DNA from: Actinomycetota bacterium
Lineage (GTDB): Bacteria; Actinomycetota; Acidimicrobiia; Acidimicrobiales; Ilumatobacteraceae
DNA length: 20,337 nt
NCBI GenBank assembly: GCA_005793785.1
Contig: SXPW01000153.1
Span: 1-20,337, forward strand
Direction of reading: 5' to 3'
A program made the position numbers and the translations under genes. Under the pieces are notes generated by a model. That model did no database searches. It worked only from the letters and a program-made list of their open reading frames with translations, and was not told the DNA's origin. Of the stretch, positions 14,277 through 20,337 are shown piece after piece; within the stretch, counting starts at the first letter, position 1; each line of letters opens with the position of its first letter.

Positions 14277-15049
14277 TTCGTAACCGGCCTTCCACGGAAA
14301 TCGTCGATGAGTGAAATTTGTACCCGATCGTGTTGACCGTGCGACCTGGCAAACTCTCCTCGCTTTGCGGCGTAGTACTCCTCGCGGAGGTCTCCTTCGC
14401 TCGCGGCGTTGTAGGTGGGGTAGATTGCCCGACGGTCACGGGCGGATGTGTTGTCGCCGCTGCGATGCGGCGTGCGGGAATGAAACCACAGGGTCTGTCC
14501 TGCCTGCAGCGGAACGGGGACCCAGTCCAACGTCGCGGCAATGTCGTTTGGAATGCAGCCGCGCGCGTCGGTGGGAATCAACTCATGGTGAAGTCCCGAG
14601 ACGACCTCCAAGCAGCCGTTGTCGGTGGTGGCGTCATCGACGGCAATCATGCAGGAAACATGGAGATCGATGAATGGATAAGCGGGTGCGTCCTGGTGTG
14701 GTTCCCAACCGGCACCGCCTGCCAGTTTGTAGTTGATCTTCTCCTTGTACAAGACGGCGGGTTCACCGAGCAATTCACTGGCAACGCTCACCATCGCGCC
14801 ACCGCAGAGGAGGGCTTTCAGTGTGGGATGAAACGGTGTGAAATATTCCGTTCTGCACCGTCGAACACCGAGGTCGGTCAATTCATAATGATGCATCCAC
14901 TCGCCGTCGTCCGACCACGATTGCACATCGTCGATTGATTGGCGGAGTTGCGTCGTCTGCGTCGCGTCGAGCAGTGCCGTCAACACCCAACCCTGCTCGG
15001 CGAAGTGTGCGCACTGTTGCTCGGACAATCTTGGCGAGCTGATGGTCAT
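14273..15049 (-). CDS. phnY: PhnY/TmpA-like Fe(II)/2-oxoglutarate dioxygenase
   Basis: This 258-residue phytanoyl-CoA dioxygenase-family protein resembles PhnY and TmpA, which hydroxylate the carbon next to phosphorus in phosphonates. KEKINYK at 102-108 precedes the iron facial triad, formed by His118 and Asp120 in PHQDAPAY and a distal His195 in FHSRTPHRSG. An Arg near 206-207 in ARDRRAIYPTYNA is placed to bind 2-oxoglutarate. The start MTISSP was chosen because upstream residues are not conserved; there is no Shine-Dalgarno sequence, and TACGCT lies nine bases before the ATG, so a leaderless message is possible. It is the first gene of the operon and overlaps its PhnZ-like partner. Substrates known in the family include 2-aminoethyl-, trimethylaminoethyl- and methylphosphonate. 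Confidence 0.85.
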   Translation of the reverse strand: MTISSPRLSEQQCAHFAEQGWVLTALLDATQTTQLRQSIDDVQSWSDDGEWMHHYELTDLGVRRCRTEYFTPFHPTLKALLCGGAMVSVASELLGEPAVLYKEKINYKLAGGAGWEPHQDAPAYPFIDLHVSCMIAVDDATTDNGCLEVVSGLHHELIPTDARGCIPNDIAATLDWVPVPLQAGQTLWFHSRTPHRSGDNTSARDRRAIYPTYNAASEGDLREEYYAAKRGEFARSHGQHDRVQISLIDDFRGRPVTK

Positions 15050-15189
15050 CGTGCCAAAGCGTACGCACCAAAGGTGACGTGTTGGTGAATTGTGCGCTCG
15101 TTCAACGTTCGGAGTGTTCACCGAATATCTGATTGCCGTTCGTCGAAACGTCAAGTGGATGTAATCGGCGACTCGTAGTTTCTCGTCCG
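15050..15189. promoter_or_regulatory. Divergent promoter region of the phn island
   Basis: These 140 bases lie between phnY (minus) and the choice-of-anchor gene (plus). GGTGAAT at 15084-15090 (reading ATTCACC toward phnY) and TGTTCACCGAA at 15115-15125 (toward the plus-strand gene) form an inverted GGTGAA-TTCACC pair with 27 bases between. GTTCAAC and GTTCGGA lie between them, at 15100 and 15107. GTTCACC is the core of the actinobacterial PHO box. TACGCT at 15058-15063 on the minus strand could be a -10 box for phnY. No clear promoter for the plus-strand gene was found. Confidence 0.5.
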
Positions 15190-16887
15190 ATGAAAACACG
15201 ACACCTCACCACAGCAGCAATGTCCCTACTCCTTGCACTTGGTGCAGCGTTCATCGTCAGCCCGAGTGCTGGCGCGAGCACGCTGCAGCCGAACGGCAGC
15301 GAACTCAAGTTCGTCGCCCGCTATTTCACCGGCGCCGGATTGGGCGGTGCTGAGATTTCGGCGGTAGACGCGAAATCCAAGCGCCTGTTCATCACCAATG
15401 GTGCGAAGAACACGATCGACATCGTCGACATCAGCAACGTGCGCAAGCCCAAATTGGTGAAGGCAGTGTCGTTCTCGGCACTCGGTTCGTCGGGAATCCA
15501 GAGCGTGGCAGCCCGTGACGGTGTCGTCGTTGTCGCTGCGGCCGGCGCAACCAAGACGGCACCGGGCGTGCTCTTCGTCATGGACGTGAACGGCAAGATG
15601 CGTGCGGGCCTGCCCAGCGGGCTCACGGTCGGTGCGCTTCCAGACAGCGTCACCATCAGCAAGGACGGCAAGTACGCGGTTTCCGCCAACGAAGGCGAAC
15701 CGAGCGACTACTGCCTCGTGAACGGCGCCCTGCCGGAGACCTCCGACCCGAAGGGCAGCATCTCGATCGTCGACTTGTCGGTGAAAGTTCCCACGGTGAA
15801 GACGGTCGACTTCACGGCCTTCGCCCAGCGTAAGAACGCGATCATCTACGCCGGTGGTCGAATCTTCGGTCCGAATGCCAGTCTCGAGCAGGACATCGAA
15901 CCTGAGTACGTCGCGATCGCCGACGACAACGCCACTGCCTACGTCACCCTCCAGGAGAACAATGCAATTGCCACCGTCGACCTCGCCACTGCGACCATCA
16001 CCAACGTGCTCGGGCTGGGATACAAGAACCACAATGTGTACAACCAGGGTCTCGACTCGTCGGATCGCGACAGCCAAATCAACATCGTCGCGCGCGACCT
16101 ACAAGGCATGTACCTTCCGGATGCCATCGCAACCGTGACCGCAGGTGCCAACACCTACATGATCACGGCCAACGAGGGCGACGCGCGCGAATGGCCCTGC
16201 TTGCTCGGAGGCACCGACAAGGCAGTGCTCCAGGCCGAAGACCCGCGCTACGCGAGCGTTGGACTCAACACGAATCTCACCGCGGATGCAGTTGCAGGTC
16301 GGATGAGAGTAACGGTGTTCCCACCTGCGGTGGTCACTGGAACCGTCGTGACCTCATCCACGAAGGTGACACCTGCGTACACGTTCGGTGGTCGTTCCTT
16401 CACCGTCTGGAAGTCCAACGGCATTGACGGCGTGTTCGGAGCCGACATCGTCTACGACTCGGGTGACGAACTCGAGCGAATCGTTGCACGCAACAAGCCG
16501 CTGTTGTTCAACGCCGACTGGAATACCTCCACTGGATTGGTCAACACGTTCGAAGCCCGAAGTGCCTCCAAGGGTCCGGAGCCCGAGGGTTTGGCAGTCG
16601 GCAGTGCATACGGCCGTCAGTGGATGGTCGTTGCGATGGAACGTGACAGTGGTTTGGCGCTCTACGACATCACCAATCCGGTGAAGCCAATGTTCCGTCA
16701 GTACCTCAACACCTCACTGCCCGGCGGAGACATCCTGCTCGGATCGGCGGGCGACGTGTCGCCGGAAGGCGTTTTGTTCCTCGGAGCTTCGGAGAGCCCG
16801 TCCGGCAAGCCGATGTTCGTCGTCTCGTACGAACTCTCAGGATCGGTGGCGTTCTTCGAACTCACCGCACCAGGTGCCGCCAAGTAG
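15190..16887 (+). CDS. Secreted choice-of-anchor I family beta-propeller protein
   Basis: This 565-residue exported protein has a Sec signal peptide (MKTRHLTT, a hydrophobic stretch, cleavage near ASA/GAS at about 25-30). The body matches the choice-of-anchor I family: AEISAVDAKSKRLFITNGAKN, VGALPDSVTISKDGKYAVSANEGEPSDY, GSISIVDLSV, the DIEPEYVAIADD block, MITANEGDARE, and a late GPEPEGLAVGSAYGRQWMVV. Repeats of this kind fold as a beta-propeller. Some relatives carry alkaline-phosphatase annotations, but I see no phosphatase motif. The C-terminus (TAPGAAK) has no LPXTG or membrane anchor, so it is probably free outside the cell. The start is the first Met before the signal peptide; its ribosome binding site is weak. 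Its place between phnY and phnD suggests a phosphorus-related role. Confidence 0.8.
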   Translation: MKTRHLTTAAMSLLLALGAAFIVSPSAGASTLQPNGSELKFVARYFTGAGLGGAEISAVDAKSKRLFITNGAKNTIDIVDISNVRKPKLVKAVSFSALGSSGIQSVAARDGVVVVAAAGATKTAPGVLFVMDVNGKMRAGLPSGLTVGALPDSVTISKDGKYAVSANEGEPSDYCLVNGALPETSDPKGSISIVDLSVKVPTVKTVDFTAFAQRKNAIIYAGGRIFGPNASLEQDIEPEYVAIADDNATAYVTLQENNAIATVDLATATITNVLGLGYKNHNVYNQGLDSSDRDSQINIVARDLQGMYLPDAIATVTAGANTYMITANEGDAREWPCLLGGTDKAVLQAEDPRYASVGLNTNLTADAVAGRMRVTVFPPAVVTGTVVTSSTKVTPAYTFGGRSFTVWKSNGIDGVFGADIVYDSGDELERIVARNKPLLFNADWNTSTGLVNTFEARSASKGPEPEGLAVGSAYGRQWMVVAMERDSGLALYDITNPVKPMFRQYLNTSLPGGDILLGSAGDVSPEGVLFLGASESPSGKPMFVVSYELSGSVAFFELTAPGAAK

Positions 16888-16961
16888 AACTCGCCAACCA
16901 ACCAACCCACCAAACAACCAACACCCAACCGTCAGCACCCCTACCCACAAAGGACACCAAC
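16888..16961 (+). promoter_or_regulatory. C/A-rich, G-poor leader of phnD
   Basis: The 74 bases between the propeller gene and phnD are almost free of G from 16895 to 16931 and consist of CCAA-type repeats, so they should be unstructured as RNA. The strong ribosome binding site AAAGGA lies eight bases before the phnD ATG. No terminator hairpin is visible, so phnD is probably co-transcribed with the upstream gene. Confidence 0.5.
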
Positions 16962-18038
16962 ATGAAACACACTTCCTTCATCACTCGCAAGGCAGGTCGC
17001 GTGCTCGCGATCGCGGCCTTCGTATGTGCCGCGACTGCACCCGTCCTGGCGAACGCAGCGCCGAGCCTCAAAGCCGGTGACGCGTGCAGCAAGACCCAAC
17101 TCAACAAGACGAGTGGAACGCTCACCTGCAAGTACAACTCCAAGACCAAGAAGTTCACGTGGACGGCTGCAGCAGCCAGCGCCACGGCTTCGCGTAAAGG
17201 TTGGCCGAGCAAGCTCGTAGTCGCGGCGGTGCCGAGTGAAAATGCCGCAACGATGACCCTGCGTTATCAGAACTTCGTGAAGGTACTCGAACAAGCCACG
17301 GGCTTGCCCACCACGTTCATTTCCGCCACCGACTACGCCGGAGTCATCGAGGCGCAGGTTGCGGGGCGAGCCGATGTGGTGTTCTACGGTCCGTTCTCGT
17401 ACGTCCTCGCCATGGCGCGTGGCGCCAAAATCGAGGCGGTCGCCAGCTCCGTCGCCAACTCAACGGCTGCCTTCGGCTTCTACTTGTCGTACGCAGTAGC
17501 CCTCAAGTCCAACACCTCGATCAACTCGATCAAGGATTTCAAGGGCAAGAAGGTGTGCTTCGTCGATGCCGCGTCGACTTCCGGGTTCCTCTACCCGACG
17601 GCCGGATTGCTGGCCAACGGAATCCAAGCCACCGATTACACATCGGTGCTGGCGGGCGGCCACGACAAGTCGGTGCTCGCAGTGCAGGCCGGAACGTGCG
17701 ACGTCGGGTTCGTCTACGACGACATGTTCGACAAGTTGCTGCCGGAGCGCGGGTTGATCAAGACTTCCGACTTCAAGGTGGTTTGGAAGAGCGGCGAGAT
17801 CCCCAACTCTCCCATGGCGGTCCGCAAGGACATTCCCAAGGATCTGTTCGAGATCATCAAGAAGACCATTCTGGAGAAGATGAACAAGACCGAGTTCGTC
17901 AAGATGGGTCTTTGCGCCAACGAGACCGACTGCCGCGTCATCGAGGACAACACATGGGGCTTCAAGCCGACCTCGGATGCCACATACGACCCGATTCGTC
18001 AGGTGTGCGAAGCCACGAAGTCCAGTCGTTGCCGATAA
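16962..18038 (+). CDS. phnD: Phosphonate ABC transporter substrate-binding protein PhnD with an N-terminal two-cysteine module
   Basis: This 358-residue periplasmic-type binding protein captures phosphonate for import. It has a Sec signal peptide (1 to about 33, cleavage near ANA), then a short module (37-69) with Cys42 and Cys56 ending in KKFTWT, then the PhnD domain from about residue 82. Domain hallmarks are KLVVAAVPSENA, VFYGPFSYVLAMARG (140-154), KGKKVCFVDAASTSGFLYP and GHDKSVLAVQAGTCDVGFVYDD. No lipobox is visible: Cys22 lies inside the hydrophobic core, so attachment is not by a standard lipoprotein signal. The AAAGGA ribosome binding site fixes the start. Phosphite or phosphate analogues are alternative ligands, but the adjacent C-P lyase operon favours phosphonate. 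Confidence 0.93.
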   Translation: MKHTSFITRKAGRVLAIAAFVCAATAPVLANAAPSLKAGDACSKTQLNKTSGTLTCKYNSKTKKFTWTAAAASATASRKGWPSKLVVAAVPSENAATMTLRYQNFVKVLEQATGLPTTFISATDYAGVIEAQVAGRADVVFYGPFSYVLAMARGAKIEAVASSVANSTAAFGFYLSYAVALKSNTSINSIKDFKGKKVCFVDAASTSGFLYPTAGLLANGIQATDYTSVLAGGHDKSVLAVQAGTCDVGFVYDDMFDKLLPERGLIKTSDFKVVWKSGEIPNSPMAVRKDIPKDLFEIIKKTILEKMNKTEFVKMGLCANETDCRVIEDNTWGFKPTSDATYDPIRQVCEATKSSRCR

Positions 18039-18066
18039 CTCGGCGTCGACTCACGTCCCTTCCCAC

Positions 18067-18906
18067 ATGACAACATCATTCTCCGGTGGGGCTGATTCCC
18101 TCATCAGTCTCACCGGAGTCTCGAAGCGTTTTCCGAACGGCACTTTGGCGCTCGACAACGTATCGCTGACGGTCCCCAAGGGTCAGTTGCTCTCATTGAT
18201 CGGGCTCTCCGGGTCGGGTAAGTCCACGCTGATGCGCCATCTCAACGGATTGCACCGCCCGACGAGTGGGTCGGTGCGAGTCCTCGGGTGCGAAGTGTCG
18301 ACGGCGCGCAGCAAGGAGTTGCGAACGGTGCGTCGAAACGTCGGTTTCGTTTTCCAGCAATTCGGCCTCGTTGGTCGCGCGACGTGCCTCGAGAACGTGC
18401 TGAGCGGAGCACTCGGCAGGTTACGCGGACCGCGGTACGGCGTGTGGGCGTATCCAAAGTCGTTGCGACGCGAGGCATTCGAACACCTCGATCGAGTCGG
18501 TCTGGCGCCACAGGCGTACCAACGAGCCGACACGTTGTCGGGCGGCCAGATGCAGCGTGTGGCGATTGCGCGCACTGTGATGCAACAGCCCCAGATACTT
18601 CTCGCCGACGAGCCGGTCGCGTCGCTCGATCCGGAATCGAGTGCCCAGGTGCTCGAGCTTCTCCTCAAGGTTGCCACCGAGGAGAAGATGACGGTGATAG
18701 TGACGCTGCACCAGGTGGAGCTTGCGCTCGGCTGGGCGCACCGCATCGTTGGATTGCGTGATGGTCGGGTCGTGCTCGATCGGGATGCGCGAGGACTCAA
18801 CCAGAACGATGTCCTCGAGGTGTATCGACGAGTGGATTCCGCCGTCGTGGACCGCGAAGGAGCATCGGCACCCGCGGTACCGACCGCCGTTCCAAAGGGT
18901 CACTGA
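18067..18906 (+). CDS. phnC: Phosphonate ABC transporter ATP-binding protein PhnC
   Basis: This 279-residue ATPase powers phosphonate import. It has Walker A GLSGSGKST (46-54), FVFQQFGLVGRATCLENVLSG (a PhnC hallmark Q-loop region, 94-114), the signature LSGGQMQRVAIAR (157-169), Walker B ILLADEP (177-183), then SLDP and the switch His in TLHQVE. The start ATG at 18067 lies 28 bases after phnD and lacks a clear ribosome binding site. A tail of about 25 residues after LEVYRRVDS is Ala/Pro/Val-rich. phnE follows after one base. Confidence 0.94.
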   Translation: MTTSFSGGADSLISLTGVSKRFPNGTLALDNVSLTVPKGQLLSLIGLSGSGKSTLMRHLNGLHRPTSGSVRVLGCEVSTARSKELRTVRRNVGFVFQQFGLVGRATCLENVLSGALGRLRGPRYGVWAYPKSLRREAFEHLDRVGLAPQAYQRADTLSGGQMQRVAIARTVMQQPQILLADEPVASLDPESSAQVLELLLKVATEEKMTVIVTLHQVELALGWAHRIVGLRDGRVVLDRDARGLNQNDVLEVYRRVDSAVVDREGASAPAVPTAVPKGH

Positions 18907-18907
18907 C

Positions 18908-20337
18908 ATGACCGCTGCCCACGTCGAGCCCCTCGTACGGGCTCGTAGCAACAAACTTCCGCGCGCCCCGAAGCGTTGGCAGTCGGGCATGCTCACGCTG
19001 GTGTTCGTCGCCTACGTCGGCGCGACGGTGTGGTCGTGGAACTACATCGACATGACGCTGACGACGATCTTCGGCGGATTCACGGAACTCTGGAACCTGC
19101 TCACCTACATGTTCCCGCCGAATTTCGACAACATCAGAATCGTCTTGAAGGCAACCGTCGAAACGATCTGGATGGCGCTCATCGGCACCACCGTTTCGGT
19201 CCTGATCAGCGGACCACTTGCATTCATCGCCGCTCGAAACACCACACCCAATCCGGTGGTGTTCGCGATAGCGAGGGCGGTCATCACGCTCACTCGCGCC
19301 GTACCCACGTTGGTGTTGGCGGCCGTCTTCACCCTGCCGCTAGGCATCGGACCGTTACCCGGCATTCTCGCCCTGGCGATCCACTCCATCGGCATGATCG
19401 GCAAGTTGTTCACCGAGGCAATCGAGAACACGGAATCGATGTCGCGTGAAGCGGTGACGTCGACGGGTTCCGGCAAATGGCAGACGATTCTGGCCACGAT
19501 CGTTCCCCAGATCACGCCATCTTGGATCGGAACCGGTTTGTACCGACTCGACATCAATCTCCGCGAGTCGGCGGTACTCGGCTTCGTCGGTGCCGGTGGC
19601 GTCGGTTTCGTCATCCAGACGGAGTTGCGTGGTCTCGACTATCAACGCGCCATCAGCGCGGTATCGGTGATCTTCGTCGTCATCACGCTCATCGAAGTGG
19701 TCTCCGCCCGTTTGCGCGCGTCGATCATCGGAGATCACCTGTCGTCACCAACGAAGAAGACCGCCCGCACCATCTCGCGCGAGGCCCGCGACCATCGGCT
19801 GCTGGTCGACGCAGTGACACTCCGACGGCTCACACCACCGTGGACCTACGAGCGAATCCTGCGTACCTCGGCGGCCGGTGTATTCGTGGTTCTCCTCGTC
19901 GTTGCATTCCTCACCATCGAGATGCCGCTCGTGTCGGCGTTCGGTCTCGGCGACGAGGTCGTCGAGAGTTTCGGGAGGCTGTTTCCGCCGGACTTCACCA
20001 CGGCCGGACCCGACCTCTGGCAGGGCATCCGTGAGACCATCGCCATTGGATTCATTGCCACCACTCTCGGCCTCGTAATCTCCGTGCCGCTCGGTATTCT
20101 CTCGGCGCGCAACATCGTGGTGAATCGCGTGGTGTACGGAACCACCCGACTGTTCATGCTGGTATTGCGAGGCTTGCCTGAGCTCATTGTCGCCGTGTTG
20201 TTCGTGGCGGCGATGGGTTTGGGACCGGTGCCCGGAACACTTGCCCTCACGCTCGGTACGGCAACGTTCATGGCCAAACTCATCGGTGACGCGCTCGAGG
20301 AAGTCTCACCTGCACCGCGTGAAGCAGTGTTCGCCAC
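18908..20337 (+). CDS. phnE: Phosphonate ABC transporter permease, tandem PhnE-PhnE fusion (3' end beyond window)
   Basis: The frame opens at ATG 18908, with AAAGGG about ten bases upstream, and stays open to the window edge (476 codons). It holds two PhnE-type permease domains in one chain. Domain 1 (about residues 30-275) has the FPPNFDN entry motif, TVETIWMALIGT and TRAVPTLVLAAVF. It continues with GIGPLPGILAL, the EAA-type loop around EAVTSTG and GFVGAGGVGFVIQTEL. A basic linker of about 30 residues leads to domain 2, which repeats the pattern: FPPDFTT, GIRETIAIGFIATT, LRGLPELIVAVLF, GLGPVPGTLAL, and the start of the second EAA loop (EVSPAPREAVFA) where the window ends. PhnE usually works as a homodimer or as two genes; here the two halves are fused. 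Confidence 0.93.
   Translation, partial: MTAAHVEPLVRARSNKLPRAPKRWQSGMLTLVFVAYVGATVWSWNYIDMTLTTIFGGFTELWNLLTYMFPPNFDNIRIVLKATVETIWMALIGTTVSVLISGPLAFIAARNTTPNPVVFAIARAVITLTRAVPTLVLAAVFTLPLGIGPLPGILALAIHSIGMIGKLFTEAIENTESMSREAVTSTGSGKWQTILATIVPQITPSWIGTGLYRLDINLRESAVLGFVGAGGVGFVIQTELRGLDYQRAISAVSVIFVVITLIEVVSARLRASIIGDHLSSPTKKTARTISREARDHRLLVDAVTLRRLTPPWTYERILRTSAAGVFVVLLVVAFLTIEMPLVSAFGLGDEVVESFGRLFPPDFTTAGPDLWQGIRETIAIGFIATTLGLVISVPLGILSARNIVVNRVVYGTTRLFMLVLRGLPELIVAVLFVAAMGLGPVPGTLALTLGTATFMAKLIGDALEEVSPAPREAVFA

Noticed and set aside
14273..15049. PhyH-family gene as an ectoine hydroxylase or phytanoyl-CoA hydroxylase
   Set aside because: Overlap with the PhnZ-like gene and position in a phn operon, with KEKINYK and PHQDAPAY, favour the PhnY/TmpA type.
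16893..16935. CCAA repeats considered as a possible CRISPR or tandem-repeat locus
   Set aside because: The units are only four bases, irregular and not separated by spacers. This is a C/A-rich, unstructured leader before phnD.

Overview
The window is high-GC DNA from a member of the Actinomycetota, most likely the class Acidimicrobiia (Ilumatobacter-like). The grounds are the left-end synteny trmD-rplS-DUF2469-yraN, where DUF2469 is essentially actinobacterial, the MgtA-type mannosyltransferase, and a short two-cysteine module behind the signal peptide of PhnD that I associate with exported proteins of this class. The class assignment is inference; the phylum is well supported. I see no rRNA, tRNA, CRISPR array or mobile element.

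Region 1 (1-1157, plus strand) is housekeeping: the end of trmD, rplS, a DUF2469 gene and a UPF0102 (YraN) gene. lepB and rnhB, which usually lie between rplS and DUF2469 in this phylum, are absent. Region 2 (1154-4307, minus strand) is a compact three-gene unit: an MgtA-like mannosyltransferase, a second GT4 glycosyltransferase and an SGNH hydrolase. Divergent from it is an MFS exporter-like gene (4448-5881), whose 3' end runs 244 bp into a convergent UDP-glucose dehydrogenase gene (5638-6990).

Region 3 (7072-20337) is a phosphonate-use island. The minus-strand operon reads, in order of transcription, phnY-like dioxygenase, phnZ-like HD oxygenase, phnG, phnH, phnI, phnJ, phnK, phnL, phnM and an IMPase/FBPase-like phosphatase. 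Every junction overlaps or is separated by at most 27 bases. On the plus strand, diverging from phnY, are a secreted choice-of-anchor I propeller protein and the importer phnD, phnC and a fused double-domain phnE that runs off the window.

Put together, PhnD captures phosphonate outside the membrane and PhnCE imports it. It is then broken down either by the radical-SAM C-P lyase (PhnG-M) or by the oxygen-dependent PhnY/PhnZ pair. phnN and phnP, which normally finish the C-P lyase route, are not in the window; the terminal phosphatase may stand in for part of that work. The glycolipid-type genes of region 2 (UDP-glucuronate supply, MgtA, GT4) would fit synthesis of a phosphorus-free glucuronyl/mannosyl lipid. 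The two divergent intergenic regions share GTTCACC-type elements resembling actinobacterial PHO boxes. The window may therefore be a combined phosphorus-scavenging and phosphorus-sparing locus. That last step is inference.
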